Shown here piece after piece: positions 1 through 8,457 of a stretch of DNA of 64,000 bases. Origin of the DNA: Microbacterium sp. PM5 (GTDB lineage: Bacteria; Actinomycetota; Actinomycetes; Actinomycetales; Microbacteriaceae); NCBI RefSeq assembly GCF_003293595.1, contig NZ_CP022162.1:2797432-2861431 (forward strand). The letters are read 5' to 3'. A program made the translations under genes and the position numbers. Numbering within the stretch: position 1 is the stretch's first letter; each line of letters begins with the position of its first letter. The notes under the pieces were generated by a model, which worked only from the letters and a program-made list of their open reading frames with translations, did no database searches and was not told where the DNA came from.

Positions 1-1060
1 GCAGGGCGCGCAGGCCCCGCAGGCCCAGTGCGGGGTTGTCCTCGTGCGCGTCGTTGAGGAAGGCGAGGGGCTTGTCGGCGCCGGCGTCGAGCGCGCGGAC
101 GACGACCTTCTTGCCGGGGAACGCCTTCAGCAGCTCGGTGTACGACGCGGTCTGCTCGTCGACGGTCGGAGCCTGGGTGGCGGAGAGGAAGAGGAACTCG
201 GTGCGGAACAGGCCGACGCCCTCGGCGCCGAGCTCGACCGCCTCGGCGGCGCCGCCCGGCTTGCCGAGGTTGGCCAGCAGCGGAACCGCCGAGCCGTCCT
301 TGAGCGCGCCCGGGGTGAGTGGAGCGGATGCCGCGGCAGCGCGGGCATCGGCGCGGTTCTGCGCCTGCGCCCGCTCGTCCTCGGTGGGATCGACGGTGAC
401 GACGCCCTTCGCGGCGTCCACGATCACGGTCTGCCCGTCGACGAGGTCCTTGGCGGCAGCGGCGCCCACGATGGCGACGATCGACTTCTCGCGCGCGAGG
501 ATCGCGGTGTGCGAGGTCGGTCCGCCGTCGGTGGTGACCAGCGCGAGCACCTGGTCGAGGTCGAGCAGCGCGGTGTCGGCGGGCGCCAGGTCCTTGGCGA
601 CGAGCACGAAGGGGTGACCCGGGTCGGGAACGCCCGGCGCGGGCAGGCCGCGCAGGCGCGCGATGACGCGCTGGGCGACGTCGTCGAGGTCGGCGGCGCG
701 CTCACCCAGGTAGCCGCCCATCGCGGCCAGGGTGTCGCGGAAGCTCGCGAACGCCTCGTGGACGGCGTACTCACCGGTCTTGCCGGCGTTCACCCGCGTG
801 GAGACCTCGGTGTCGAGCGTGGGGTCCTCGGCCATCATCGCCTGCGCCTCGAGCACGTCGCGGGCGAGGCCTCCGGCCTTCGAACCCCGCTCCTCCAGCT
901 CGCGGGCGACGGCGGCGACCGCCTCGCGGACACGTGCGAGCTCCTCGTCGGGGGTGAGGGTGCTGGGGACGTCCGAGGGGGCGGGCAGGGGATCGGCCAT
1001 GCGGGCGACCGGGCCCTGTGCGACGCCCAGTCCGATACCCACTCCACGCAGTTCACTCAT
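1..1060 (-). CDS. ptsI: Phosphoenolpyruvate-protein phosphotransferase (PTS Enzyme I), C-terminus cut by window edge
   Basis: Enzyme I takes phosphate from phosphoenolpyruvate and passes it to HPr, starting cytoplasmic PTS phosphorelay. The visible 353 residues contain the phosphohistidine loop GGPTSHTAILAR, with the active His at residue 184, and further on the GLFRTEFLFL segment that opens the PEP-binding barrel. The start ATG at 1060 has GGAG about 12 nt upstream. It lies 20 nt after the HPr stop codon, in an EIIB-HPr-EI operon. The rest of the barrel is outside the window. Identity is secure; whether the missing part is intact cannot be judged. Confidence 0.96.
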   Translation of the reverse strand, partial: MSELRGVGIGLGVAQGPVARMADPLPAPSDVPSTLTPDEELARVREAVAAVARELEERGSKAGGLARDVLEAQAMMAEDPTLDTEVSTRVNAGKTGEYAVHEAFASFRDTLAAMGGYLGERAADLDDVAQRVIARLRGLPAPGVPDPGHPFVLVAKDLAPADTALLDLDQVLALVTTDGGPTSHTAILAREKSIVAIVGAAAAKDLVDGQTVIVDAAKGVVTVDPTEDERAQAQNRADARAAAASAPLTPGALKDGSAVPLLANLGKPGGAAEAVELGAEGVGLFRTEFLFLSATQAPTVDEQTASYTELLKAFPGKKVVVRALDAGADKPLAFLNDAHEDNPALGLRGLRAL

Positions 1061-1080
1061 CTTCGGGTCTCTCCTTCGGT

Positions 1081-1356
1081 TCAGTTCTCGTCGTGATCGG
1101 TCGTCAGCAGCTCGGCGAGCACGTCGAGCACGGCGTTCGCGTTCTCACCCTCGGCGGTGAGGGTGACGTAGTCGCCCTTCTCGGCTCCCAGTGAGATGAC
1201 GCCCAGGATGCTGGCGGCGTTGACCGGTGCACCCGCGCCCTTGGAGATCGTGACCTCCAGGCCGGAGTCCTTCACGCCCTGGGCGAAGAGCTTCGCGGGT
1301 CGGGCGTGCAATCCGTTGGACGATCCGATGCGGATCGTGCGGGACACAGAGCTCAT
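1081..1356 (-). CDS. ptsH: Phosphocarrier protein HPr
   Basis: This 91-residue protein has the usual HPr length. The phosphoacceptor motif is GLHARPA with His17. The regulatory-serine loop reads AASILGV with Ser49, the place where Firmicute HPr is phosphorylated by HPr kinase; no such kinase gene is in the window. HPr carries phosphate from Enzyme I to sugar-specific EII proteins and to PRD-type regulators. Its ATG overlaps the EIIB stop codon (ATGA), and ptsI follows after 24 nt, so the three are probably co-translated. Confidence 0.97.
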   Translation of the reverse strand: MSSVSRTIRIGSSNGLHARPAKLFAQGVKDSGLEVTISKGAGAPVNAASILGVISLGAEKGDYVTLTAEGENANAVLDVLAELLTTDHDEN

Positions 1357-1697
1357 GCGGGGTTCCTCTCCGTCGAAGCGGGCATGTCGGGGTCTGCGCT
1401 CAGGGTCTCGTCGATCAGCGCGAGGGCGCGCGTACCGTGGAGATCGCTGAAGATGTCGGTCGGAAGGAGGATCACGCGTACCAGACGCGGCGCCGCTTCG
1501 CGACGGATGCGGTCCAGGCTGCCGTGCAGGTGGGGGCCCACGAGCACGACGTCTGCGGCGTCGATGTCGATCGGGAGCGACTGTTCGGTGCCGGCGACGG
1601 CACTGAGCTCACGCCCGGCCGCCTGCGCCGCGTGACGAACACGCTGCGCGACGAAAGTGCTCGACGCACCCGCGCCGCACACAACGAGGATCCTCAT
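1353..1697 (-). CDS. PTS EIIB-like protein, lactose/cellobiose type
   Basis: A 114-residue protein beginning MRILVVCGAGASSTFVAQRV. This is the P-loop-like start of lactose/chitobiose-type EIIB domains (PF02302), with Cys7 as the probable phosphocysteine. It would accept phosphate from an EIIA and pass it to sugar in a membrane EIIC. Start chosen at 1697 because GGAGG lies just upstream; a longer in-frame start at 1751 would add an unlikely tail. No EIIC or separate EIIA gene is visible. The only EIIA-like domain nearby is at the end of the divergent regulator, so the protein could serve signalling rather than transport. Confidence 0.85.
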   Translation of the reverse strand: MRILVVCGAGASSTFVAQRVRHAAQAAGRELSAVAGTEQSLPIDIDAADVVLVGPHLHGSLDRIRREAAPRLVRVILLPTDIFSDLHGTRALALIDETLSADPDMPASTERNPA

Positions 1698-1754
1698 CGA
1701 TCCGCCTCCTTCTCGGCCATTCTTGTGAAAGGGCTGGGAGGCGACAACCACACC

Positions 1755-1776
1755 TGTTTCCGCGGGGGCGGAAACA
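1755..1776. promoter_or_regulatory. Perfect inverted repeat, candidate operator
   Basis: TGTTTCCGC, four G residues, then GCGGAAACA: a perfect 9-bp dyad in the 109-bp gap between the divergent EIIB operon and the PRD regulator gene. Position and symmetry suggest a binding site for the regulator at 1807 or for a carbon-catabolite repressor. Confidence 0.6.
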
Positions 1777-1806
1777 CCCCGCGGACGGCGTGGTTGACTG
1801 GACGGT

Positions 1807-3732
1807 GTGAGCAGAGCGCGTCAGGACCGTGTCATCGCGCTGCTCGCGCGGGAGGGCGACTGGCTCACGGCCGCCGAACTCGCCGACATCGTCGGCGTGA
1901 CCCCTCGCAGCATCCGCAGCTACGTCACCGCGCTCAATGCTCGCGTTCCCCGGGGCGTCGTCGTCGAGTCCGGTCCGCTCGGCTATCGTGCGGGCGCGGA
2001 TGCGCCCGCTGCGCTGCGAGCCGGAGCGGATGCCGCGACTCCGCGGGAGCGCGTGCACCGGCTCGTGCGCCGGCTGCTGTCGGGACGGGAAGGCATCGAC
2101 GTCTTCGAGACCGCCGACGATTTCCACGTCAGTCCGGCGACACTCGAAGCAGACCTGGGCCGGGTCCGCGCGCTGCTGGGCGACACGGAGCTCACGCTGG
2201 AGCGCAGCGGGTCGCGCGCGCGACTGAAAGGCACGGAGATGGCGCAGCGGCGCCTGCTGAGCCGGCTCGCGCACGACGAGACCGACGACGGCGCGTTCGA
2301 CCTCGATGCCCTCCGGCGCAGTCTCGGCGCGGGATCGATCGGTGAAGCGGTCTTCGGCCCGTTCAAAGCCGATCTCGTTTCGGGTCTGCGCGAGCTCGGC
2401 TACTTCGTCAACGAGTTCGGCATCGGCGACGTGATGATGCACGTCGCCATCACCGCCGACCGCGTCGCGCACGACCGTGCGCTGGAGACGGCCGCGCTCG
2501 ATGAGACGACGCCCGCTCAGGAGCAGGTCGGGGCTCTGCTCGACACGCTGTGCGAGCGGCATCTGGGGGTGCGGTTGGGCGCGGGCGACCGTCGACACCT
2601 CGCCGCCCTCGTCCTCGGCCGCGTCGTGGCGCCCGGTCCCGGTGAGGCGGCGTCGGTCACACGAGCGGGTCTGCAGCCCGAGGTCGAGGCGGCCGTGCGC
2701 GACATCGTGCACCGTGCGGCATCCGAGTTCCTCGTCGACATCGAGCACCAGGACTTCGTATTGCGCCTCGCCCTCCACGTGCAGAACCTGCGGCTGCGCG
2801 CACAGGAGCAGGCGTGGTCGCGCAACCCCCTCACCCGGTCGCTGAAGGCCACCTACCCGATGATCTTCGAGGTCGCGGTCTTCATCGCGGACGGCCTGCG
2901 CGGGCTTCTCGGCATCCCCCTGCTCGACGACGAGATCGCCTACATCGCGATGCACGTCGGCGGCCAGCTGGAGCGCAGTCGGCACGCGGGCACGGTGTTG
3001 ACCGCGACGATCGTGTGCCCTGGGTACTACGAACTGCACGAACTGCTGCGCTCGAGCGTCGACCGCTCGCTCGGACAGGCGGTCGATGTGGTCGGCGTCG
3101 ACACGCGGGCCGACCCCGACTGGCGGGCGATCGAGACCGATCTGATCCTCACGACGATCGACCCGCCCTTCGCCGGTGACGGCATCGTGCGCATCCAACC
3201 CTTCCTCACGGAGAGCGACATCGAGCGCGTGCAGGCGGCGGCCGGCCGCGTGCGCCGCGCGCGTCGCTTGGCGCGACTGCGGGACGAGCTCGGCCGCTAC
3301 TTCTCCGCCGATGCCTTCATCGGACGCGTCTCTGCGGATGCCGATGAGGAAAGCGTCATCCGCGATCTGGGAGCTCGGCTCGTCGCGCAGGGCGTCATCG
3401 ACGAGGGATACGTCGAGCGCACGCTCGAGCGCGAACGGCTGTCCTCGACCGCATTCACGGACGCGCTCGCGGTGCCGCACGCGATCGGGATGACGGCGAC
3501 GCGCACGGCGATCGCCGTGGGCATCGCCGACCCGTCCATGGCCTGGGGTGAGGGCCGCGTGCAGGTGATCGCAATGGTGGCCTTCTCCGAGAGCGATCGC
3601 GAAGCGTTCCAGACGGTGTTCGAGCAGTTGGTCGAGGTTTTCAGCGAACGCGACAGCGTGCAGCGGATCGTCCGCCGCGGCACGTCGTTCGGGCCCTTCC
3701 TGGACGAACTGGTGGCCGTCGTCGACGGTTGA
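1807..3732 (+). CDS. PRD-containing, PTS-controlled transcriptional regulator (MtlR/LicR/BglG type)
   Basis: 641 residues with the full layout of PTS-responsive activators. An N-terminal HTH (about 5-60) and a second HTH (about 85-150) precede two PRD domains; conserved His residues are seen in MMHVAITADR, LALHVQNLR and IAMHVGGQ. An EIIB-like segment follows with Cys around residue 404 in TIVCPGYYELHELL. The C-terminal EIIA-like domain (about 490-638) has probable phosphohistidine His558 in LAVPHAIG. Phosphorylation by HPr and EII proteins normally sets activity. GTG start; no clear SD. It is divergent from the EIIB-ptsH-ptsI operon, which it most likely controls. The inducing sugar cannot be read from the sequence. 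Confidence 0.9.
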   Translation: MSRARQDRVIALLAREGDWLTAAELADIVGVTPRSIRSYVTALNARVPRGVVVESGPLGYRAGADAPAALRAGADAATPRERVHRLVRRLLSGREGIDVFETADDFHVSPATLEADLGRVRALLGDTELTLERSGSRARLKGTEMAQRRLLSRLAHDETDDGAFDLDALRRSLGAGSIGEAVFGPFKADLVSGLRELGYFVNEFGIGDVMMHVAITADRVAHDRALETAALDETTPAQEQVGALLDTLCERHLGVRLGAGDRRHLAALVLGRVVAPGPGEAASVTRAGLQPEVEAAVRDIVHRAASEFLVDIEHQDFVLRLALHVQNLRLRAQEQAWSRNPLTRSLKATYPMIFEVAVFIADGLRGLLGIPLLDDEIAYIAMHVGGQLERSRHAGTVLTATIVCPGYYELHELLRSSVDRSLGQAVDVVGVDTRADPDWRAIETDLILTTIDPPFAGDGIVRIQPFLTESDIERVQAAAGRVRRARRLARLRDELGRYFSADAFIGRVSADADEESVIRDLGARLVAQGVIDEGYVERTLERERLSSTAFTDALAVPHAIGMTATRTAIAVGIADPSMAWGEGRVQVIAMVAFSESDREAFQTVFEQLVEVFSERDSVQRIVRRGTSFGPFLDELVAVVDG

Positions 3733-3766
3733 GGCGCGCCCACGCCGCGTCGCCCGTCGTCGACGC

Positions 3767-4333
3767 TCAGCGCAGGCGAGCCTGAAGGCCCCGCTTCACC
3801 GTCGGCCACTCGTGCGGGAGGATCGAGTAGATCACGGTGTCGCGCAGGGTGCCGTCGGGACCCACTCGATGATTGCGCAGCACGCCGTCCTGCTTCGCGC
3901 CGAGGCGCTCGATCGCGGCCCGCGATTGACGGTTGTGCCAGTGCGTGCACAACTGCACGGCGATCACGTGGCACGCCTCGAACGCGTGCTGCAGGAGCAG
4001 GAGCTTGGCGGCCGTGTTCACGCCGGTGCGCTGCACTGTCGGCGACAACCAGGTGTAGCCGATCTCCACCCGCGGACTGTCGAGATCGATGGTGCAGAAC
4101 GTCGTCATCCCCACCGCCACGCCGTCGACCACCACCGCGAACGGGTTCATGCGTCCGCTGTCGCGTTCGGCGAGCCGGTGGGTGATGTCCGCGCTCGCGT
4201 CTGTGGGAACGGAGGTGTACCAGGCGTATTCCAGCCCCTCGCGGGCACGCTGGAGCTCGGCCGCGTGATCGGCCCGCAGCGGTTCGAGTCGGACACGCTC
4301 GTTCTCGAGGACGACAGGCTCGGTCAGCAGCAC
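3767..4333 (-). CDS. GNAT-family N-acetyltransferase
   Basis: A 188-residue acetyltransferase of the RimJ/RimL-like GNAT group (Acetyltransf_3). Visible features are VVLENERVRLEPLRADH near the start, IGYTWLSPTVQRTGVNTAAK around the acetyl-CoA site, and a C-terminal RAAIERLGAKQDGVLRNH typical of this group. The GTG start at 4333 has GGGGAGGT seven nt upstream. It follows the phosphohexomutase by 35 nt and is probably the third gene of the deoD-mutase operon. The acceptor (protein N-terminus or small amine) is unknown. Confidence 0.85.
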   Translation of the reverse strand: MLLTEPVVLENERVRLEPLRADHAAELQRAREGLEYAWYTSVPTDASADITHRLAERDSGRMNPFAVVVDGVAVGMTTFCTIDLDSPRVEIGYTWLSPTVQRTGVNTAAKLLLLQHAFEACHVIAVQLCTHWHNRQSRAAIERLGAKQDGVLRNHRVGPDGTLRDTVIYSILPHEWPTVKRGLQARLR

Positions 4334-4368
4334 GCGCTGAACCTCCCCGGGTCGACCCACCGCCGCAC

Positions 4369-6063
4369 TCACCCCTGCGCCGCGGCGATCAGCGCCCGCG
4401 TGCCGGAATCCAGAGCGGCGAGCCGCTCCTGTGCATCGTCCGCCGATGCGCCGCGCACATCCAGGTAGGCCTTCAGCTTGGGCTCGGTGCCGCTCGGGCG
4501 TACGATCAGGCGCGACCCGTCCTCCAGCCACAGCCGCAGCACGTCGCTGGCCGGCACGCCGCCTGTGCCCGTCAGCAGGTCGTCGATGCCGGTCACCGCG
4601 ACATCGCCCACCCGAGCAGGCGGAGCCTGGCGAAGCGCCGACATGATGCGCCCGATCATCGACAGATCGTCGACGCGCAGCGACACCTGACCCGACGCGA
4701 AGAAGCCGAACGTCTCCGGGAAGCTCCGCAACAGATCCGCGAGGCTCTCGCCGCGCTCGCGGGCCTCGGCGATCATGCCGAGAATCGCCACCGCGGCGGA
4801 GATGCCGTCTTTGTCGCGTACCGTCTCGGGGTTGACCAGGTATCCGAGGGCCTCTTCGAAACCGTAGAGGATGCCGGGCGCGCGCGAGATCCACTTGAAG
4901 CCCGTCAGCGTCGCGTGGAAGTCGAGACCGTAGTGCTCCGCGACGCTCTGCAGGCCGGGGGACGACACCAGCGAGCAGGCCAGCGATCCCGTCTCACCCC
5001 GTTCGACGGCGCGGGCGGCGGCACGCCACCCGAGCAGCAGCCCGATCTCGTTCCCGGTCAGGCGGCGCCAGCCCCCGGGCGCGGTCTCGTCGGGCAGGGC
5101 GACGGCCAGGCGATCGGCATCGGGATCGTTGGCGATCACGAACTCGGCGTCGACGGCGCGAGCCGTCTCGAACGCGAGGTCCATGGCCCCCGGCTCCTCC
5201 GGATTGGGGAAGGCGACGGTCGGAAAGCGCCCGTCGGGCGCGATCTGCGCCTCCACGACGGTGGGTCGGGGATAGCCCGCGAGCTCGAGGATCGCGTGCA
5301 GGGTCTCGGAACCGACACCGTGCATGGCCGTGTACACCCAGTTCATGCCGGCCGCACCCGCGGTGGCGGGGGCGACGGCCGCGGTGGCGGCGACGTAGGC
5401 GGTGATGACGGACTCGTCCGCGACCTCGTACTCGGCGCGAGCCAGGTCGGGGACCGCCGAGGTCGCCGCGATCCGGTCGATGTGTGCCGCGATCTCGGCG
5501 TCGGCGGGGGAGACGATCTGTGAGCCGTGGTCGGCGCCGCCGAGGTACACCTTGTAGCCGTTGTCGTCCGGCGGGTTGTGCGACGCCGTCACCATGACGC
5601 CCGCGGCGGCGCCGAGGTGGCGCACCGCGAAGGCCAGCACCGGAGTGGGGAGCATCCGCGGAAGCAGCACCGCCCGCAGGCCGGCCCCCGCGAACAGTTC
5701 CGCCGAGTCGCGGGCGAACACGTCCGAATTGCGACGCCCGTCGTAGCCGATGACCACGAGTGGTGTCGTTCCCGGCGCCGCCTTCCCACGCAGGTAGGCG
5801 GCGAATCCCGCGGCGGCCTGAGACACGAGCACCCGGTTCATGCGGTTGCTGCCCGCGCCCAGCCGTCCTCGCAGTCCCGCCGTGCCGAACTGCAGGCGGG
5901 AACCGAAACGATCGGCGAGGTCGGCGGATGCCGCCTCGTCGCCGCTGGCCGCGGCATCCACGATGGCACTCAGCTCCGCGCGGGTGACCTCGTCGGGATC
6001 CTGCGCGAGCCAGGCGCGCGCCGCGTCGAGCACGGTCGTCCCCGCGGCATCCGCGCCGCTCAC
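4369..6063 (-). CDS. pmmB: Phosphomannomutase/phosphoglucomutase (alpha-D-phosphohexomutase)
   Basis: 564 residues, the length of the longer PGM2/PmmB-like branch. Visible motifs are the phosphoserine loop VTASHNPPDDNGYKVY with Ser161, metal-binding DPDADRLAVA, sugar-binding GFEEALGY, and the phosphate-binding loop RPSGTEPKLKAY near the C-terminus. It interconverts hexose 6- and 1-phosphates and could feed nucleotide-sugar synthesis for the glycan genes to the right. Its GTG start overlaps the purine nucleoside phosphorylase stop (GTGA), so the two are translationally coupled. The deoD-pmmB pairing matches Mycobacterium tuberculosis. Substrate preference (mannose, glucose or pentose phosphates) is not determined by sequence. 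Confidence 0.92.
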   Translation of the reverse strand: MSGADAAGTTVLDAARAWLAQDPDEVTRAELSAIVDAAASGDEAASADLADRFGSRLQFGTAGLRGRLGAGSNRMNRVLVSQAAAGFAAYLRGKAAPGTTPLVVIGYDGRRNSDVFARDSAELFAGAGLRAVLLPRMLPTPVLAFAVRHLGAAAGVMVTASHNPPDDNGYKVYLGGADHGSQIVSPADAEIAAHIDRIAATSAVPDLARAEYEVADESVITAYVAATAAVAPATAGAAGMNWVYTAMHGVGSETLHAILELAGYPRPTVVEAQIAPDGRFPTVAFPNPEEPGAMDLAFETARAVDAEFVIANDPDADRLAVALPDETAPGGWRRLTGNEIGLLLGWRAAARAVERGETGSLACSLVSSPGLQSVAEHYGLDFHATLTGFKWISRAPGILYGFEEALGYLVNPETVRDKDGISAAVAILGMIAEARERGESLADLLRSFPETFGFFASGQVSLRVDDLSMIGRIMSALRQAPPARVGDVAVTGIDDLLTGTGGVPASDVLRLWLEDGSRLIVRPSGTEPKLKAYLDVRGASADDAQERLAALDSGTRALIAAAQG

Positions 6064-6893
6064 AGCTGCCCGATCACGCGAGCCAGCAGCGCGGAGATCA
6101 CGGGCTCGGCGGCCTGGCCGGCCTCGATGACCTCGGCGTGGCTGAGCGGGGTCTTCTGGATGCCGGCGGCGAGGTTGGTGATGAGGGAGAAGCCCAACAC
6201 CTCCATCCCGGCCTGACGCGCGGCGATCGCCTCGAGCGCCGTCGACATGCCGACGATGTGGCCGCCGATCGTCTTGGCCATCTGCACCTCCGCGGGGGTC
6301 TCGTAGTGCGGGCCGCGGAACTGGCAGTACACGCCTTCGTCGAGGGTCGGATCGACCGTGCGGGCGAGCTCTCGCAGGCGCGACGAATACAGATCGGTGA
6401 GGTCGATGAACGTCGCCCCCTCCAGCGGCGAGTCGGCTGTCAGGTTGATGTGGTCGCTGATGAGCACGGGCGTCCCGGGCGTCCACGTCTCCTTGATGCC
6501 GCCGGCTCCGTTGGTGAGCACCATCGTCGTCGCTCCGGTCGCGGCGGCCGTGCGGACGCTGTGGACGACCCGGCGGACGCCGTGTCCCTCGTAGTAGTGC
6601 GTGCGGGCGCCGATCACGAGCACGCGCTTTCCCTCGGGGGTGACGATGCTGCGGATCGATCCGACATGGCCGGCCAGTGCGGGCGCGCTGAAGCCGGTGA
6701 CATCGGTCGCGGGAATCGTCGCGGTCGTCTCGCCGACGAGGTCGGCCGCCTTGCCCCAACCGCTGCCGAGCGTGAGCGCGATGTCGTGCCGTTCGACGCC
6801 GGTGAGGCGTGCGATGTCGCCGGCGGCGCGCGCGGCCACCTCGAACGGGTCGGCAGAAGGGTCGTCGAGCGGGTTGGTGTTCATGTCGGACAT
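6060..6893 (-). CDS. deoD: Purine nucleoside phosphorylase
   Basis: 277 residues of the trimeric PNP/MTAP class: LGSGWGKAADLVGE near residue 42, phosphate-site ARTHYYEGHG, NGAGGIKETWTPG, and the base-binding GMSTALEAIAARQAGMEVL. It splits purine nucleosides into base and pentose 1-phosphate in the cytoplasm. The pentose phosphate could be handled by the coupled mutase downstream. ATG at 6893 is preceded by TAGAGT and a 6-nt gap, consistent with leaderless translation. First gene of the deoD-pmmB-acetyltransferase operon. Confidence 0.95.
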   Translation of the reverse strand: MSDMNTNPLDDPSADPFEVAARAAGDIARLTGVERHDIALTLGSGWGKAADLVGETTATIPATDVTGFSAPALAGHVGSIRSIVTPEGKRVLVIGARTHYYEGHGVRRVVHSVRTAAATGATTMVLTNGAGGIKETWTPGTPVLISDHINLTADSPLEGATFIDLTDLYSSRLRELARTVDPTLDEGVYCQFRGPHYETPAEVQMAKTIGGHIVGMSTALEAIAARQAGMEVLGFSLITNLAAGIQKTPLSHAEVIEAGQAAEPVISALLARVIGQL

Positions 6894-6899
6894 GTTCCC

Positions 6900-6905
6900 A
6901 CTCTA
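6900..6905 (-). promoter_or_regulatory. -10 element (TAGAGT) of deoD
   Basis: TAGAGT on the minus strand, six nt before the deoD ATG; no SD fits in that gap. Confidence 0.6.
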
Positions 6906-6987
6906 GGAACCGCGGCTCCGGCGGGCCACTCGCCTCGTGCGCCGATCGCCGTCATCGCAGCGGCACGGGACGACGCCGGGGGCCTGA

Positions 6988-6993
6988 GAGAAT
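6988..6993 (+). promoter_or_regulatory. -10-like element (GAGAAT) of lpdA
   Basis: GAGAAT six nt before the lpdA ATG. The gap sequence ggagca could also act as an SD in a longer transcript, so leaderless use is less certain here. Confidence 0.45.
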
Positions 6994-6999
6994 GGAGCA

Positions 7000-8451
7000 A
7001 TGTCCTCGAGCTTCGTCAACACCCAGTCGGTCGCCGTCCTCGGGGGCGGTCCCGGTGGGTACGAGGCGGCGCTCGCCGCCGCGCAGCTCGGTGCGGACGT
7101 CACCCTCGTCGAGCGCGCGGGGGTGGGCGGGGCGGCCGTCATCACCGACGTCGTCCCCTCCAAGAGCCTCATCGCCACCGCCGACGCCGCTGTCGCGATC
7201 TCGGAGGCCTCCGACCTCGGCGTGCAGTTCTTCGCAAAGGGGGAGAGCGGCGTCGCGCTCAAGCCCGAGGTCGCGATCAACCTCGCCGCCGTCAACAAGC
7301 GCCTGCTCTCGCTGGCTCGGCAGCAGTCCGATGACATGCGCGCGCAGCTGGTCGATGCCGGGGTGCGCATCATCTCGGGGCACGGGCGTCTGGACGGCCA
7401 TCACGCGATCGTCGTGGCCACCGGCCCCGGCGGCACCGATTTCGATCGTGTCGAGGCCGACACCCTGGTCGTCGCCGTCGGCGCGTCGCCGCGCGAGCTT
7501 CCCACCGCGCGCCCGGACGGAGAGCGGATCCTCACGTGGACGCAGCTGTACGACATGAAGGCGCTTCCCGAGCACCTCATCGTCGTGGGCTCCGGGGTCA
7601 CCGGTGCCGAGTTCGCCTCCGCCTACATGAACCTGGGGGCGAAGGTCACGCTGATCTCCAGTCGCGACCAGGTGCTGCCGGGTGAGGACGCCGACGCCGC
7701 CGCGGTTCTCGAGAAGGTCTTCACCCGCGGCGGAATGACGGTGCTGTCCACATCCCGTGCCGACGCGGTCGAACGCACCGCCGACGGCGTGGTCGTCTCG
7801 CTCTCCGACGGTCGCACCGTCGAAGGCAGCCACTGCCTGCTCGCCGTCGGCTCGATCCCGAACACCGCCGGCATCGGCCTCGAGGATGCCGGGGTGCAGC
7901 TGACGCCGTCCGGTCACATCCGCGTCAACCGTGTCGCGCGCACATCGGTGCCGAACATCTACGCGGCCGGCGACTGCACGACATTCGTTCCCTTGGCCTC
8001 GGTGGCCTCGATGCAGGGACGCACCGCGATCTTCCACGCGCTCGGCGACACCGTCATCCCGCTGGAGCGTCGCCGTATCACCGCGAACATCTTCACGGCG
8101 CCCGAGATCGCGACCGTCGGTCGTCAGGAGAAGGACCTCGAGACGGGGGCCATCAACGGCTACGTCTACAAGCTGCCGCTGGCGGCGAACGCCCGCGCGA
8201 AGATGATGGGCATCACCGACGGGTTCGTCAAGATCATCGCGCGCGAAGGCAGCGGCACCGTCATCGGCGGCGTCATCGTGGCCCCGCGGGCCTCCGAGCT
8301 CATCTACCCGATCGCCATCGCCGTCGAGCGGCGGCTGACGGTCGATCAGGTCTCGCGCGTGTTCGCCGTCTTCCCCTCGCTCAGCGCGTCGATCACGGAC
8401 GCGACCCGCGCCATGCACCTCGTCAACCGCGACGACGACTTCTTCGGCTGA
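7000..8451 (+). CDS. lpdA: NAD(P)H-quinone reductase, LpdA type (flavoprotein disulfide reductase family)
   Basis: 483 residues with FAD-binding VAVLGGGPGGYEAALAAAQL at the N-terminus, NAD(P)-binding IVVGSGVTGAEFASAYMNLG in the middle, and the dimerisation domain at the C-terminus. The redox CxxxxC pair of true lipoamide dehydrogenases is absent: the region reads GVGGAAVITDVVPSKSLIA. That matches M. tuberculosis LpdA (Rv3303c), an NAD(P)H:quinone oxidoreductase. It sits divergently next to deoD/pmmB, as in mycobacteria. Single-gene unit; the convergent lipoprotein gene ends 6 nt away. Confidence 0.92.
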   Translation: MSSSFVNTQSVAVLGGGPGGYEAALAAAQLGADVTLVERAGVGGAAVITDVVPSKSLIATADAAVAISEASDLGVQFFAKGESGVALKPEVAINLAAVNKRLLSLARQQSDDMRAQLVDAGVRIISGHGRLDGHHAIVVATGPGGTDFDRVEADTLVVAVGASPRELPTARPDGERILTWTQLYDMKALPEHLIVVGSGVTGAEFASAYMNLGAKVTLISSRDQVLPGEDADAAAVLEKVFTRGGMTVLSTSRADAVERTADGVVVSLSDGRTVEGSHCLLAVGSIPNTAGIGLEDAGVQLTPSGHIRVNRVARTSVPNIYAAGDCTTFVPLASVASMQGRTAIFHALGDTVIPLERRRITANIFTAPEIATVGRQEKDLETGAINGYVYKLPLAANARAKMMGITDGFVKIIAREGSGTVIGGVIVAPRASELIYPIAIAVERRLTVDQVSRVFAVFPSLSASITDATRAMHLVNRDDDFFG

Positions 8452-8457
8452 GCGGCG

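Noticed and set aside
1609..3480. A 623-codon minus-strand frame
   Set aside because: Antisense to the well-supported PRD regulator.
7000..8451. lpdA as dihydrolipoamide dehydrogenase of pyruvate dehydrogenase
   Set aside because: The redox cysteine pair is missing (VGGAAVITDVVPSK) and no 2-oxoacid dehydrogenase genes are adjacent.
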